Positions 8,252 to 19,591 of a stretch of DNA of 39,926 nt are shown piece by piece. The stretch's first letter is position 1, and every line of letters starts with the position of its first letter. The stretch comes from Legionella sp. (GTDB lineage Bacteria > Pseudomonadota > Gammaproteobacteria > Legionellales > Legionellaceae). The notes below the pieces were generated by a model, which was given only the letters and a program-made list of their open reading frames with translations, was not told the DNA's origin and did not search any database. The position numbers and the translations under genes were made by a program. The stretch lies in assembly GCA_002863045.1 (NCBI GenBank), contig PKDH01000053.1, positions 1-39,926 on the forward strand, written 5' to 3'.

Positions 8252-8911
8252 TCAATCAATCCCATATTGCTCATAGTAATCATAAAGCGCTTTAAGTTTC
8301 GCCGTTTGGTGTTGCTCTTTTAGATATTTAGTTAAATCATGAAAATCAATAATAGAGACCACCTCAATTCCTTGTTGTTTTATTTCGGTTAAAGTTGAAT
8401 GCGCTTTGTTTGATTTTTCACAACGATTTAAAGCAATCATTACGCTTTTAATCTGGCCGTTTTGCGTGTTGATAAGTTCTTTAGCTTCATAAAAAGCGGT
8501 TCCTGCGGTGATCACATCATCAATAATACATATCTGACTTTGATTAAGAGGCGCACCGATGATTAGGCCTTGCTCGCCGTGATTTTTTGCTTCTTTACGA
8601 TTAAAGCTTACACAAATATCGATACCTTTATCAGCAAGCGCAATGCTCGTTGCTGTGGCAAGCGGTAATCCTTTGTAGGCTGGTCCAAAAAGGTGGGTAG
8701 CTTGAAGTTTATGATAAACAAACAGTTGAGCATAAAATTGACCTAATATTTTTAACGTTTGGCCTTGATAAAATAAACCAGCATTAAAAAAATAAGGACT
8801 AATACGGCCAGATTTAAGCGTAAATGTGCCGAATTTTAATACGCCAGCATCTTCAGCAAATTGAATAAAACGTTTTTTAAATTCTTCAGGGATCTTATTA
8901 TTTGAGCGCAT
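8252..8911 (-). CDS. pyrE: Orotate phosphoribosyltransferase
   Basis: About 219 residues. It converts orotate and PRPP to orotidine 5'-phosphate in pyrimidine synthesis. The PRPP-binding motif is CIIDDVITAGTAF (about residues 128-140). The N-terminal FGTFTLKSGRISPYFFNAG is typical of PyrE, and the Lys/Arg loop region (FNRKEAKNHGEQG) is present. The ATG at 8911 is chosen because AAGG lies nine bases upstream; the upstream in-frame ATG at 8929 has no ribosome site and adds residues not usual in the family. It converges with the protease gene and is divergent from the cold-shock gene. Confidence 0.93.
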   Translation of the reverse strand: MRSNNKIPEEFKKRFIQFAEDAGVLKFGTFTLKSGRISPYFFNAGLFYQGQTLKILGQFYAQLFVYHKLQATHLFGPAYKGLPLATATSIALADKGIDICVSFNRKEAKNHGEQGLIIGAPLNQSQICIIDDVITAGTAFYEAKELINTQNGQIKSVMIALNRCEKSNKAHSTLTEIKQQGIEVVSIIDFHDLTKYLKEQHQTAKLKALYDYYEQYGID

Positions 8912-8968
8912 TATACAAAACCTTAACATTAACTCGATGATTAAACAGGATTTTTTTGATAAAACAGC

Positions 8969-8996
8969 TTAACAATCGTTGAAAAGCTGCTATGCT
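8969..8996 (+). promoter_or_regulatory. Probable promoter of the cold-shock gene
   Basis: TTAACA (8969-8974) and TATGCT (8991-8996) are separated by 16 bases, 41 bases before the cold-shock start codon. Pattern match only. Confidence 0.4.
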
Positions 8997-9036
8997 AATC
9001 TAATTATAAAGTGTTAAAGACCAACGAGGATAGACT

Positions 9037-9264
9037 ATGTCACAAAAAGAAATTGGCCATGTAAAATGGTTTAATGAAAAAAAGGGATTTGGTTTTATTG
9101 TAAATTTATGTGGAGATGACATTTTTGTCCATTACAAAGATATTGAAGGCACAGGATTTAAAACGCTACACGAAAATGACAAAGTAAGTTACATGCTTGA
9201 AAAAGGTCCAAAAGGATTTAAAGCACAAAACGTTGCCATTCTTACAGAATCAGATTCCTACTAA
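9037..9264 (+). CDS. Cold-shock domain protein (CspA family)
   Basis: 75 residues, one complete cold-shock domain. The RNA-binding motifs RNP1 (KKGFGFI) and RNP2 (DIFVHYKDI) are intact, as is the leading VKWFNEKKG. Such proteins bind single-stranded RNA and act as RNA chaperones. The segment NLCGDDIFVHY replaces the more usual acidic loop, and the C-terminal end (ILTESDSY) extends slightly beyond the domain. It has its own promoter-like hexamers, a good GAGGA ribosome site, and a strong hairpin terminator 27 bases after the stop, so it is a single-gene unit. Which csp paralogue it is cannot be told from the sequence. Confidence 0.93.
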   Translation: MSQKEIGHVKWFNEKKGFGFIVNLCGDDIFVHYKDIEGTGFKTLHENDKVSYMLEKGPKGFKAQNVAILTESDSY

Positions 9265-9290
9265 AATTTTGAAAAAGTAGCTTCTTTTTA

Positions 9291-9323
9291 AAAAAATATG
9301 CATATTATATGCATATTTTTTTA
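9291..9323 (+). terminator. Rho-independent terminator of the cold-shock gene
   Basis: Perfect 14-bp inverted repeat (9291-9304 with 9308-9321) around a 3-base loop. The core is ATATGCATA, and the right arm ends in a run of T. The A and T flanks make it bidirectional in form. Confidence 0.75.
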
Positions 9324-9421
9324 TCTATACGTAAAATAATTTAAATTCAACCAATTGGCTTACCGCTGCCAGATATAAGCACTTGTAATAATGCATTTAC
9401 TCGCCTACCTTACCCTTAAGT

Positions 9422-9450
9422 TTGACATATGAGTTAATTCTGATTATTTT
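9422..9450 (+). promoter_or_regulatory. Probable sigma-70 promoter of the LplT-like gene
   Basis: Consensus -35 TTGACA at 9422-9427, 17-base spacer, then TATTTT at 9445-9450, 36 bases before the ATG. Confidence 0.5.
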
Positions 9451-9486
9451 CTCTTTTCTAATGGAAGTTAATGGTTTACATAAAGT

Positions 9487-10776
9487 ATGAGTGCATTATT
9501 GCAAAAAAGAACGTTCTTACCGTTATTTTTAACTCAGTTCTTTGGAGCATTTAATGATAATGCTTTCAAATTATCGATGTTAACCCTGATTAGTTACCAT
9601 ATCAGTTGCTCTCAAACACAATCTGAACATTACCAAGCATTAGCAGGTGCTTTATTTACACTACCTTTTTTTCTTTTTTCAGCCACAGCCGGTCAGTTGG
9701 CTGATAAGTTTAATAAAACACTATTAACGCGTTTGATTAAACTCTCCGAAATTGCCTTGATGGCATTAGGCAGTATGGCGTTGATTACAGCTAATATTCC
9801 ATGGATGCTGATAACGTTATCAGGCCTTGGCATCCATTCCACATTTTTTGGACCGATTAAATACGCTATTTTACCCGAATATTTGCCTCGTCAGGAATTG
9901 TTGAAAGCAACAGGCTGGATTGAGGCTAGTACGTTTATAGCAATTTTACTTGGCACCGTTCTTGGAACATTAGCCATTGGCAATATTAAAGGGCAAATAG
10001 GTCATGCGTTGCTTACAATCAATATTGTAGCGGTGATAGGGTTTATCGCAAGTTTATATATGCCTACTGTAAGACCAACTTCTATTACAACAGATGCCAT
10101 CGACTGGCATGTGTGGCGTGCGACTAAAACCATTATTGTCGATATCGCGCGTAATCGTGTGGTTTTTCCAGCCGTACTTGCCATTTCTTGGTTTTGGTTG
10201 ATAGGTGCGGTAATGCTAACTAAATTGCCTGATTACACTCACTATGTATTAAAAGCTGATACCAGTGTGTTTGCTTTTTTCTTAAGTTTATTTTCTATTG
10301 GTATTGCCATGGGATCTTTGACCATCAGTCGTTTGCTCAAAAGTGACATTACTTTGCGTTATGTACCCCTTTCAATGTTAGGATTATCTTTTTTTGCTCT
10401 AGAACTTTATTGGGCAACGCCTTTAAGCTACACCGCTTCTGATAAGTTATTATCATTAGGTACTTTTTTAACATATTTTAATCACTGGCGTATCACCATA
10501 GATTTCTTTTTATTCTCATTTAGTGGCGGATTATTTGTGGTGCCTTTATATACATATTTGCAAATCAGCACTGATGAGAGGCATCGTGGTCGAATCATTG
10601 CTGGTAATAATATTTATAATGCTTTATCAATGGTATTAGGTAGCTTGGTGGTTATGTTGATGTTGCAATTGCACTTAACCATCGCGGCAGTTTTTTTAGT
10701 TTTAGCCATTGCCAATACTTTTGCCGCAATTATTCTTGAAATACTTATATTGTTTCGTGATGAACTCAACGCTTAA
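9487..10776 (+). CDS. lplT: MFS transporter, LplT-like lysophospholipid transporter
   Basis: 429 residues with about twelve hydrophobic helices. The N-terminal [20 protein letters not shown] is the hallmark of the LplT/Aas-linked branch of the major facilitator superfamily, which flips lysophospholipids across the inner membrane for reacylation. The loop [20 protein letters not shown] is the usual conserved loop between helices 2 and 3. In some bacteria this transporter is fused to, or followed by, an acyltransferase; here it stands alone and its 3' end overlaps the convergent hemF by 11 bases. An outer-membrane phospholipase gene elsewhere in the window (23270) would produce suitable substrates. 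The family is sure; the substrate is inferred. Confidence 0.8.
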   Translation: MSALLQKRTFLPLFLTQFFGAFNDNAFKLSMLTLISYHISCSQTQSEHYQALAGALFTLPFFLFSATAGQLADKFNKTLLTRLIKLSEIALMALGSMALITANIPWMLITLSGLGIHSTFFGPIKYAILPEYLPRQELLKATGWIEASTFIAILLGTVLGTLAIGNIKGQIGHALLTINIVAVIGFIASLYMPTVRPTSITTDAIDWHVWRATKTIIVDIARNRVVFPAVLAISWFWLIGAVMLTKLPDYTHYVLKADTSVFAFFLSLFSIGIAMGSLTISRLLKSDITLRYVPLSMLGLSFFALELYWATPLSYTASDKLLSLGTFLTYFNHWRITIDFFLFSFSGGLFVVPLYTYLQISTDERHRGRIIAGNNIYNALSMVLGSLVVMLMLQLHLTIAAVFLVLAIANTFAAIILEILILFRDELNA

Positions 10777-11689
10777 GCCAATCTCGTGGCTTAAGATAAG
10801 TTGTATATAATTCAGCTTCAGGGCTATTATCTTCAGGTTGCCAATTATAATGCCAACTTACTTCAGGAGGTAACGACATCAAAATTGATTCGGTGCGGCC
10901 ATTAGATTGTAATCCAAATAAAGTGCCACGATCATAGACTAGATTAAACTCAACATAGCGTCCACGCCGATAACGTTGAAACTCTTTTTCTTTCAAACCA
11001 AATGGATGAGCTATCCGCTTTTGGGCAATAGGTATATAGGCTTGAGTAAAACTATTACCAATACTTTGCATAAAAGCAAAACTATGTTCAAAATTTTTTT
11101 CATTAAAATCATCGAAAAATAAACCGCCGATACCGCGTGGCTCTTGGCGATGTTGAATATAAAAATATTCATCACACCATTGTTTCAAGCGTGAGTATAA
11201 AGTATCACCAAAGGGTTGACAGGCTTTATAAGCTGTTTGATGCCAATGCTGACAGTCTTCGATAAAGCCATAATAAGGCGTTAAATCATATCCGCCACCA
11301 AACCACCATATAGGGGGTAAATTAGGCCTTTCGGCGACAAAAAAACGTACATTAGCATGGGCTGTGGGAACAAATGGATTATTTGGATGTATCACCACTG
11401 ATACACCTAAAGCGTTAAATTGACTAATACTCAGTTGAGGACGCGCGGCTGTAGCTGATGCAGGTAATTGGTTGCCAAATACATGAGAAAAGTTAACCCC
11501 AGCTTTAGTAAAAATTTGGCCATTTAAAATGCGCGTATCACCACCTCCGCCTAATTCACGTTGCCAGTTATCATGATAAAAACATGCGGAGGTATCTATT
11601 TGTTCGAGCGCTTGACAAATATGATTTTGTAAATCAAGCAAATAGTGCTTAACACGTTCGATGGCATCGTTGGGCAGGCTATTGTTCAT
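10766..11689 (-). CDS. hemF: Oxygen-dependent coproporphyrinogen III oxidase
   Basis: 307 residues, the full family length. It decarboxylates coproporphyrinogen III to protoporphyrinogen IX in haem synthesis, using oxygen. Conserved blocks in order: [45 protein letters not shown], and [20 protein letters not shown]. The N-terminal [17 protein letters not shown] is a normal start, although the ribosome site is weak. The gene implies an aerobic lifestyle. It lies downstream of and on the same strand as the diguanylate cyclase gene with about 40 bases between, so readthrough is possible, but no functional link is implied. Confidence 0.96.
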   Translation of the reverse strand: MNNSLPNDAIERVKHYLLDLQNHICQALEQIDTSACFYHDNWQRELGGGGDTRILNGQIFTKAGVNFSHVFGNQLPASATAARPQLSISQFNALGVSVVIHPNNPFVPTAHANVRFFVAERPNLPPIWWFGGGYDLTPYYGFIEDCQHWHQTAYKACQPFGDTLYSRLKQWCDEYFYIQHRQEPRGIGGLFFDDFNEKNFEHSFAFMQSIGNSFTQAYIPIAQKRIAHPFGLKEKEFQRYRRGRYVEFNLVYDRGTLFGLQSNGRTESILMSLPPEVSWHYNWQPEDNSPEAELYTTYLKPRDWLKR

Positions 11690-11729
11690 AAAAAGTAGAA
11701 TGGTTTAAAAAGCAAAATACCTATTGTAC

Positions 11730-14636
11730 TTACTCAGGCGCTTGCTGCAAATAATCATTAGGCTGATTGAAATTCACAATACAGTTCCGACCATTTTTTT
11801 TAGCTTGATAAAGCGCTTTATCAACTCTTTTAACGATAGAATCTCGGTTATCTTCTTTTATAAAATAACTAATACCAATTGAAATGGTAAATGAGATGAA
11901 TTGTTTACCTAAAGTAACTACGCTATTTTCAACCGTTGTTTTTAGTTTTAATGCTTTTTCATACGTTATATGAGCATTAGACTCTTGGAAGATAATGATA
12001 AACTCTTCGCCACCCCAACGTCCCACCACATCACTTGCACGAAAACTTGTTTTAAGTATGCTTGATAATTGGGTTAAAACGTTATCCCCTGCGGCATGAC
12101 CATAGGTATCATTAATTTTCTTAAAAAAATCAATATCAATTAAAAGAACAGCAAAATGTTTATCATAACGCTCTGCTTGGTTGATTTGTTGCTCAAGGAA
12201 TTCATCAATATAACGACGATTATATAATCCAGTTAAGCTATCATGAATTGCTTGAAATTTTAGTGAAGCTTTTAAGTTTAAATTATAAAGTACAAGAGTA
12301 ATTTTTTTACAGACCATTTGAATAGCATTGATCTCATCTTCGGTAATGGCGTGATCAAACTCAAGATATATCAAACCCAAAAGGTTATTTTTGAGCAATA
12401 AAGGCATGCATAAATAGCCATAAGGTTTTTTGTTAAATGATTCAATATGTTTACACAAAATATTATTATGTTGATTATTGACTATATATATTTGACTTTG
12501 AGCAAGCGCTAAACATTCATCGGCTTGAATAGTTTTGTGATTTATAAGTAATTCATTCCACGAAACCACCATTTTAAGTTCAGTCGATGAATCATTAGGG
12601 GTAAAAAAAGTACCTGCTATTTTCGGAAACATCTTCGTCATGTAAAAACACATCGCTTCCGTAATGTCGTTTAGATTATCAAATGAATTAATCAGCGTTG
12701 AGAATTTACGTAATAAATCCAGAAGTTTATTTTTTTGCTCTAAATCACGTACAAGTAACTCGAGTTTTTGTTGAGATTGCTTGATACTTTGTTCATTTTC
12801 AATACGTTTACTAATATTTGTGGCAATATGGCTGGCACCAATTATTTTATTTTGGGCATTAAAAATAGGATTATAGTGAATTTCATAATAAAGGTTGGTA
12901 AAACGTTTATCTTGAAAATGTTCAATCACCGAAAAGGTTTGTCCTGATAATGCTTTTTGCCATAATTGAATGGATTTATTGAAATTATGGGTAGACATAC
13001 TGCTAGCTAATTGATAAAAACTCATATTAGGCGAGATATTAAGATGTAAGAGACGATAAATTTCAGTTTTATAGGCTTGATTAAAAACCAAAAAGCGTTG
13101 ATTTAAATCAATAGCAGCAATGTAATCAGTCGAGTGTTCAATGATACCTCGTAAACGCTCATTCGCATCACGTACTTGTTCTTGAAACAATTTAACTCTA
13201 AACAAACTGTAAGTTAAAATACCGGCCATCATTGAGATAAGTAAACCTAAAAACAATGCTAAAAAAGGTAGGGTTGAGGAAATAATTTCATGATAAAAGT
13301 TTAATTTGGGTGCTAATTGTATACGCCATTTTTGTCCATAAAGTTGAATATCCTGCGTTTTTTGCCATTTAGCCAATAATTTTTGGTTTATATCGGTTAG
13401 GTTAATTGCATTGGTAAACATAATTTCCTGACCATCGCTGATGGTAAAATAAAAATCTTTAAGACGAAAACTTGTCAGGAAATGCTTAAATAATTGCTTG
13501 GAGTTAAATACGCCTACAATAAATCCATCAAAGCGCTGCCCATCAAGCAGAGGGCTAGAAAAAATAATGCCTTTTTGCCCTTGAATCAGATTAAGTTGTT
13601 TGCTTAAAACAATATGTTTTTGCTTAAAACTTTGCTCAAGTAAAAAGTGACGGTTTTTATCTTTCGATAAATCAAAGCCAATGGTTTGGGTATTTAATGA
13701 ATTAGCTTCAACCCAACGAATGATAAAATCTCTATCAACCCACTCAATAGCGATATACCCAGGTTGGTCTTCAATATAGTGCGCCACGTCTTTTTGCCAT
13801 ACTTCTTTGGATGTGCCTTGAGGTTGGCTAAGCCAACGATGAGCAATACGCTCAAAGGCAGTTGCTCTATCAATCATATGAGTTTTAATAGAGGAACTGA
13901 TGCTATTTAAATTTTCACTAACTAATAAAGATAAATGACTTTCTTGTCTATTTTTAATCGTTTGCCAGCTAAAAAACGTTAAATTAAGTAAAAAAAATGT
14001 AACAAAAAATGGTAAAAGATAATTGAGACCTAAATGATTTTTGTCAGTTAAATAATAGAGCAAACCAATACTAATAACGATCAAGCCAATGGCGGTATGC
14101 AGTGCCATTTTAATCCATTGCCCAAAACCAAAATTAGTCGTCAAAGGCGTGAAATAACCTAATATGGCAATAAAACCAATACTTACAACAAAAAGTAAGC
14201 CAATGATATTAAAATTGATAAAGATTTTCTTAAGGTCAATGGTTGCAATTACTAACGCTAAAATCGTAAAACTAAGTGCTGTGTTAGGCGCCATACGTCC
14301 TGGATAGAGGGTTGCAGCTGACATATGTGCTTTAATTAATAATTCATCAATCCCTAAATTGATATCAAATAAGTACTGACCCAGTGAAATTACTGAGAGT
14401 AGCAACAATATAGAACTAAAAAAATATTCTTTTTGTGATGTTTGCAATCTAATTAAAGATAATCCAGCCACCACAAAACAAATGGCTGTATTAAATTGCA
14501 TAGGTGAAAGATGATGGTTTAATTGGATAATTTCATCCGAGCGGATTAACCAGCCGTAAATAACCACGCAACCGAGTAGTATTAAAAAACAGCCAATGGT
14601 TATGACATATCCTACTGCTCGATTTCTGATAAACAT
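11730..14636 (-). CDS. Membrane diguanylate cyclase with CHASE-like sensor, PAS, GAF-like and GGDEF domains
   Basis: 968 residues. Residues 1-220 hold about seven hydrophobic helices. Residues 230-450 form a periplasmic CHASE-like sensor (GYIAIEWVDRDFIIRWVEAN), closed by a helix near 455-480. A PAS domain lies at about 490-610, a GAF-like region at 640-790, and GGDEF at 795-957. The active site is GGEEF (875-879), intact, and the RxxD product-inhibition site RASD (866-869) is at the canonical spacing. It should therefore synthesise cyclic di-GMP with feedback inhibition. There is no EAL domain. The start follows an AAGGACATTGATG stretch, with AAGGA about 10 bases upstream. The periplasmic ligand is unknown. 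Confidence 0.9.
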   Translation of the reverse strand: MFIRNRAVGYVITIGCFLILLGCVVIYGWLIRSDEIIQLNHHLSPMQFNTAICFVVAGLSLIRLQTSQKEYFFSSILLLLSVISLGQYLFDINLGIDELLIKAHMSAATLYPGRMAPNTALSFTILALVIATIDLKKIFINFNIIGLLFVVSIGFIAILGYFTPLTTNFGFGQWIKMALHTAIGLIVISIGLLYYLTDKNHLGLNYLLPFFVTFFLLNLTFFSWQTIKNRQESHLSLLVSENLNSISSSIKTHMIDRATAFERIAHRWLSQPQGTSKEVWQKDVAHYIEDQPGYIAIEWVDRDFIIRWVEANSLNTQTIGFDLSKDKNRHFLLEQSFKQKHIVLSKQLNLIQGQKGIIFSSPLLDGQRFDGFIVGVFNSKQLFKHFLTSFRLKDFYFTISDGQEIMFTNAINLTDINQKLLAKWQKTQDIQLYGQKWRIQLAPKLNFYHEIISSTLPFLALFLGLLISMMAGILTYSLFRVKLFQEQVRDANERLRGIIEHSTDYIAAIDLNQRFLVFNQAYKTEIYRLLHLNISPNMSFYQLASSMSTHNFNKSIQLWQKALSGQTFSVIEHFQDKRFTNLYYEIHYNPIFNAQNKIIGASHIATNISKRIENEQSIKQSQQKLELLVRDLEQKNKLLDLLRKFSTLINSFDNLNDITEAMCFYMTKMFPKIAGTFFTPNDSSTELKMVVSWNELLINHKTIQADECLALAQSQIYIVNNQHNNILCKHIESFNKKPYGYLCMPLLLKNNLLGLIYLEFDHAITEDEINAIQMVCKKITLVLYNLNLKASLKFQAIHDSLTGLYNRRYIDEFLEQQINQAERYDKHFAVLLIDIDFFKKINDTYGHAAGDNVLTQLSSILKTSFRASDVVGRWGGEEFIIIFQESNAHITYEKALKLKTTVENSVVTLGKQFISFTISIGISYFIKEDNRDSIVKRVDKALYQAKKNGRNCIVNFNQPNDYLQQAPE

Positions 14637-14766
14637 TCATCAATGTCCTTATAAAATGCTTGTCGTTTATTATTATGGATAAATTTAGTTAAAATCAGCT
14701 TGAGTGATAATTTTATTATAGTGAATGAATTAATCTAAAGCAGATTTAGAGTAATTTTAGGAGGGT

Positions 14767-14784
14767 AAAGCAGTAGACTGCTTT
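14767..14784. other. Stem-loop in the gap between minE and the cyclase gene
   Basis: AAAGCAG (14767-14773) pairs with CTGCTTT (14778-14784) around TAGA. No T-run follows on either strand, so it is not a clear terminator. The rest of 14637-14929 holds no ORF or RNA gene that I can support. Confidence 0.3.
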
Positions 14785-14929
14785 GTTATAGAATAATATT
14801 TACACGAAGACGATTGCCGAAAAATATCATTAAAGATGGGCGATAATAGCCACGTTAAAACTTTCGATAGAGCTACGATTTAATTTTAACGAATCTGTAA
14901 ATCACACTCATACTTTTAAAAATATTAAT

Positions 14930-15199
14930 TTAGGAGGATGACTCTTCAAGGGCTTCTTCTGGCATAGTGACATTTAGCTCAAGTACCGCACTATCACCGG
15001 TGCGTTCTAAATTAACACTTACCTGATCACGTTTGATGGGTACATATCTGGCAATTACTTCAAGAATTTCTTCTTGTAGACGTGGCAGATAATCTCGATT
15101 ATTACGCTGAGAGCGTTCATGGGAAATAATAATTTGTAAACGTTCCTTGGCAACAGAGGCAGATTGTGGACGTTTTTTTAAATATTTGAATAGACTCAT
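14930..15199 (-). CDS. minE: Cell division topological specificity factor MinE
   Basis: 89 residues, the normal length. It stimulates the MinD ATPase and drives pole-to-pole oscillation of the Min system. The N-terminal membrane-targeting stretch (MSLFKYLKKRP) and the contact helix region (AKERLQIIISHERSQRN) are present, followed by the dimerisation domain (LPRLQEEILEVIARYV). The start overlaps the minD stop by 4 bases, as is usual for minDE. The C-terminus ends in acidic and Ser residues (EEALEESSS). Confidence 0.96.
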   Translation of the reverse strand: MSLFKYLKKRPQSASVAKERLQIIISHERSQRNNRDYLPRLQEEILEVIARYVPIKRDQVSVNLERTGDSAVLELNVTMPEEALEESSS

Positions 15200-16026
15200 A
15201 CTAATGCATCCTCCTTGTTTTTACTAAATAATCGTCGCAATAATCCTTTGCGTTCGATGTGTGTAAAGCGCATTGGACGCTCATTTCCTAAAAACCGTTC
15301 AATGGCATCATGATAAGCGATACCGGCATCACTTTCTTCATCTAAAGTGACAGGTGTGCCAGTATTAGAGGCTTTAAGTACTGCTTGTGACTCAGGAATA
15401 ACCCCAATTAATGGAATGGCTAAAATATCTTTAACATCGGCCACTGATAACATTTCACCTTTTTCAACACGATAAGGATCATAACGAGTTAATAACAGAT
15501 GTTCTTGTATGGGTGCTTGCTTTTCAATAGCACGTTTAGACTTACTGGCTAAAATACCTAATATACGGTCTGAATCTCGTACTGAAGAAATTTCAGGGTT
15601 GGTTACGATAACTGCATGGTCAGCAAAATACATCGCTGTTAAGGCGCCTGTTTCAATGCCAGCAGGAGAATCACAAATAATATAATCAAATTCTTCTGCC
15701 AAAGCCTTGAGAATTTTATCTACACCCTCGAGCGTCAGGGCATCTTTATCACGCGTTTGTGAGGCAGGCAAAATGTATAAATCGGGAATACGTTTATCTT
15801 TTATAAGAGCTTGGTTGAGATTAGCTTCATTGTTGATGACATTGATAAAATCATAAACAACTCGTCGCTCACAGCCCATGATAATGTCTAAATTACGCAA
15901 GCCGATGTCAAAATCTATAACCACAGTTTTATGTTTTTTTAACGCTAAGCCTGAAGAAATAGCAGCAGAAGTTGTGGTTTTACCTACTCCACCTTTCCCT
16001 GAGGTGACAACAATCACTTTAGCCAC
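15196..16026 (-). CDS. minD: Septum site-determining ATPase MinD
   Basis: 276 residues. The deviant Walker A motif SGKGGVGKTTTS includes signature Lys11 and catalytic Lys16. Switch I and II regions are intact (VIDFDIGLRNLDIIMG and YIICDSPAGIETGA). The C-terminal amphipathic membrane-targeting helix is present (RKGLLRRLFSKNKED). MinD normally recruits MinC to the membrane to block division at the poles. Here minC is not upstream: the next item on the minus strand is a palindrome and a tiny lipoprotein gene. The gene therefore begins a two-gene minD-minE operon. Confidence 0.96.
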   Translation of the reverse strand: MAKVIVVTSGKGGVGKTTTSAAISSGLALKKHKTVVIDFDIGLRNLDIIMGCERRVVYDFINVINNEANLNQALIKDKRIPDLYILPASQTRDKDALTLEGVDKILKALAEEFDYIICDSPAGIETGALTAMYFADHAVIVTNPEISSVRDSDRILGILASKSKRAIEKQAPIQEHLLLTRYDPYRVEKGEMLSVADVKDILAIPLIGVIPESQAVLKASNTGTPVTLDEESDAGIAYHDAIERFLGNERPMRFTHIERKGLLRRLFSKNKEDALV

Positions 16027-16133
16027 AATATGCCCCTAATGAACCAAATTTTAGAATAATTAGTTCAGTTTACACATTATTAACCAGAGTTCAAGAAAAA
16101 GCGCTTGCCTTTTATAAAGAAATTGTTGAGAAG

Positions 16134-16177
16134 GCAACCATATAAAAATTTATTCGAATAAATTTTTATATGGTTGC
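16134..16177. repeat. Perfect 44-bp palindrome
   Basis: The 22-base arm from 16134 (GCAACCATATAAAAATTTAT...) is followed directly by its exact reverse complement to 16177, with the centre at TTCGAA and no loop. The plus-strand flank is TATTTTT. It could be a bidirectional terminator between minD and the lipoprotein gene, a cruciform-forming site, or a remnant of a mobile repeat. No mismatch is present. Confidence 0.85.
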
Positions 16178-16266
16178 TATTTTTCGAGAGCTTCACGCCA
16201 AGCTTGGTTAAAAAAATTTAGCATGAATGTGGAGCTTATTGATATTTCACCCATAAAACCTAGTAT

Positions 16267-16395
16267 TTACCATGCATTAGAGCCACAACAATTTACCGTA
16301 GTCGTATCAGGGCAACAACCACTGTTAAATCCACAACAACCTGAGCTTAGCAGCATAAAACTTACCATACCGATTGCTAATAGTTGTTTTTTCAT
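16267..16395 (-). CDS. Tiny cysteine-rich lipoprotein (42 residues)
   Basis: The frame reads MKKQLLAIGMVSFMLLSSGC, the lipobox LSSGC at its end, then a mature part of only 23 residues ending in NAW. The mature peptide starts Cys20-Cys21 and has two more Cys-Cys pairs (27-28 and 36-37). The start has AAGGA six bases upstream. The paired cysteines suggest disulfides or metal binding in the periplasm or at a membrane surface; function unknown. Small entericidin-like or similar toxin-type lipoproteins share the size, but I see no clear match. An opposing 67-residue frame over the same bases is a shadow. Confidence 0.65.
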   Translation of the reverse strand: MKKQLLAIGMVSFMLLSSGCCGFNSGCCPDTTTVNCCGSNAW

Positions 16396-16493
16396 AAGCA
16401 TCCTTGTCAAAGAGGGTGTTTATTAATCATAGACTAGGGTCATTTATAAAACAAAATAAGCCAGTCTGGTATCATTTTAAATGATTAATTAAG

Positions 16494-16522
16494 TTACGTT
16501 ATTTATTCAAATTCGGTATACT
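16494..16522 (+). promoter_or_regulatory. Probable promoter of guaB-guaA-tadA
   Basis: TTACGT (16494-16499), 17-base spacer, TATACT (16517-16522). The transcript would start about 28 bases before the guaB ATG. No clear operator is recognised. Confidence 0.45.
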
Positions 16523-16532
16523 GTTTGGTTAA

Positions 16533-18028
<1,496 letters not shown>

Positions 18029-18029
<1 letters not shown>

Positions 18030-19591
18030 TGTTAAATATTAAAGCAAATGCGATTTTGATTATTGATTTTGGTTCGCAATACACACAACTTATTGCGCGT
18101 AGAATTCGTGAAATAGGGGTGTATTGTGAAATTCATCCCTTTACCCTTGAAAAAAAAATTTTTAATGCACTTAACCCGTGCGGCATTATTTTATCAGGTG
18201 GCCCTTCAACCGTGACAGAATTACAAAATCCACGTGCGCCTGCCTGGGTATTTGAATGCAAGTTACCGGTGTTGGGTATTTGCTATGGCATGCAAACCAT
18301 GGCCATACAACTACAAGGCGAGGTTGCCTGTTCAGCCGTGCGCGAATTTGGCTATGCGAAGCTGCATTTAACCAAAACATCAAACCTTCTGAGCAATTTA
18401 GATGAACAAGATTTAGATTCACTGGATGTTTGGATGAGTCATGGCGATAAAGTCACCCAAGTTCCGCCAGGATTTGAGGTGATTGGCGCCACTGATAATG
18501 CCGCTATTGCTGCGATGGCTCACCAAACGTATCATTGGTATGGTTTACAGTTTCATCCAGAAGTCACCCATACCCCTCATGGTTTAGCCATCTTAAAGCG
18601 TTTTGTATTGGATATTTGTCAAGCAAGTAAGACATGGAATGTGCACAATATTGCTGAGCAATTTATTGAAGAAATTCGCTTGAAAGTAGGCAAAGATAAG
18701 GTGCTATTAGGTTTATCAGGCGGCGTTGATTCAGCAGTGGTGGCGGCCTTATTACACAAAGCCATAGGAGAGCAACTGCTGTGTGTGTTTGTTGATACAG
18801 GCTTGTTGCGGTTGAATGAAGCAGCAAATGTATTGGATATGTTTGCTGATTACCCAAATTTTAACATCATTCATATCAAGAGCCAGGTGCAATTTCTCCA
18901 GGCCCTTCAGGGGATTGAATGTCCTGAAGAGAAAAGAAAAATCATTGGTCACACTTTTATTGAAGTGTTCGAGCAAGAAGCGCAAAAGCATCCTGAAGTT
19001 AAATGGCTTGCTCAAGGTACCATTTATCCTGATGTCATTGAGTCAGCAGCTGTGGGCACCAATGGTTCGGTGGTGATTAAATCGCATCATAACGTAGGCG
19101 GGTTACCTGAAACACTTAATCTAAAATTACTAGAACCCATAAGAGCGTTATTTAAAGATGAGGTTAGAAAACTTGGTCTTGAATTATCGCTGCCTTACGA
19201 AATGGTCTATCGTCATCCCTTTCCAGGGCCTGGCTTAGGCGTGCGCATTTTGGGTGAAATAAAAGCTTACTATATTACTATTTTACAAAAAGCTGATGCT
19301 ATTTTTATTGAAGAGCTTAAAAAACATGATTTATATCACAAAGTAAGCCAAGCATTTGCGGTATTTTTACCGGTAAAAAGCGTAGGCGTTATGGGCGATG
19401 GGCGACGGTATGACTATGTGATTTGCTTGCGTGCGGTTCAAACAATTGATTTTATGACCGCCCATTGGGCCGAACTTCCCTGGTCTTTTTTAAGCCATAT
19501 TTCCAATCGCATTATCAACGAGGTAGATGGGATTTCACGCGTTACCTATGATATTTCGGGCAAGCCCCCTGCAACCATCGAATGGGAATAG
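18029..19591 (+). CDS. guaA: GMP synthase (glutamine-hydrolysing)
   Basis: 520 residues. It aminates XMP to GMP using glutamine and ATP. The N-terminal class I amidotransferase has its nucleophile Cys85 in GICYGMQTM and its histidine in [10 protein letters not shown]. The ATP-pyrophosphatase loop is [12 protein letters not shown], near residue 231. The C-terminal dimerisation domain contains [15 protein letters not shown] and ends in [10 protein letters not shown], the canonical GuaA terminus. It starts within the guaB stop codon and its end overlaps tadA by 10 bases. Confidence 0.98.

Noticed and set aside
16223..16426. 67-residue plus-strand ORF
   Set aside because: It is antisense to the 42-residue lipoprotein gene, which has a lipobox and a ribosome site; the plus frame has neither.
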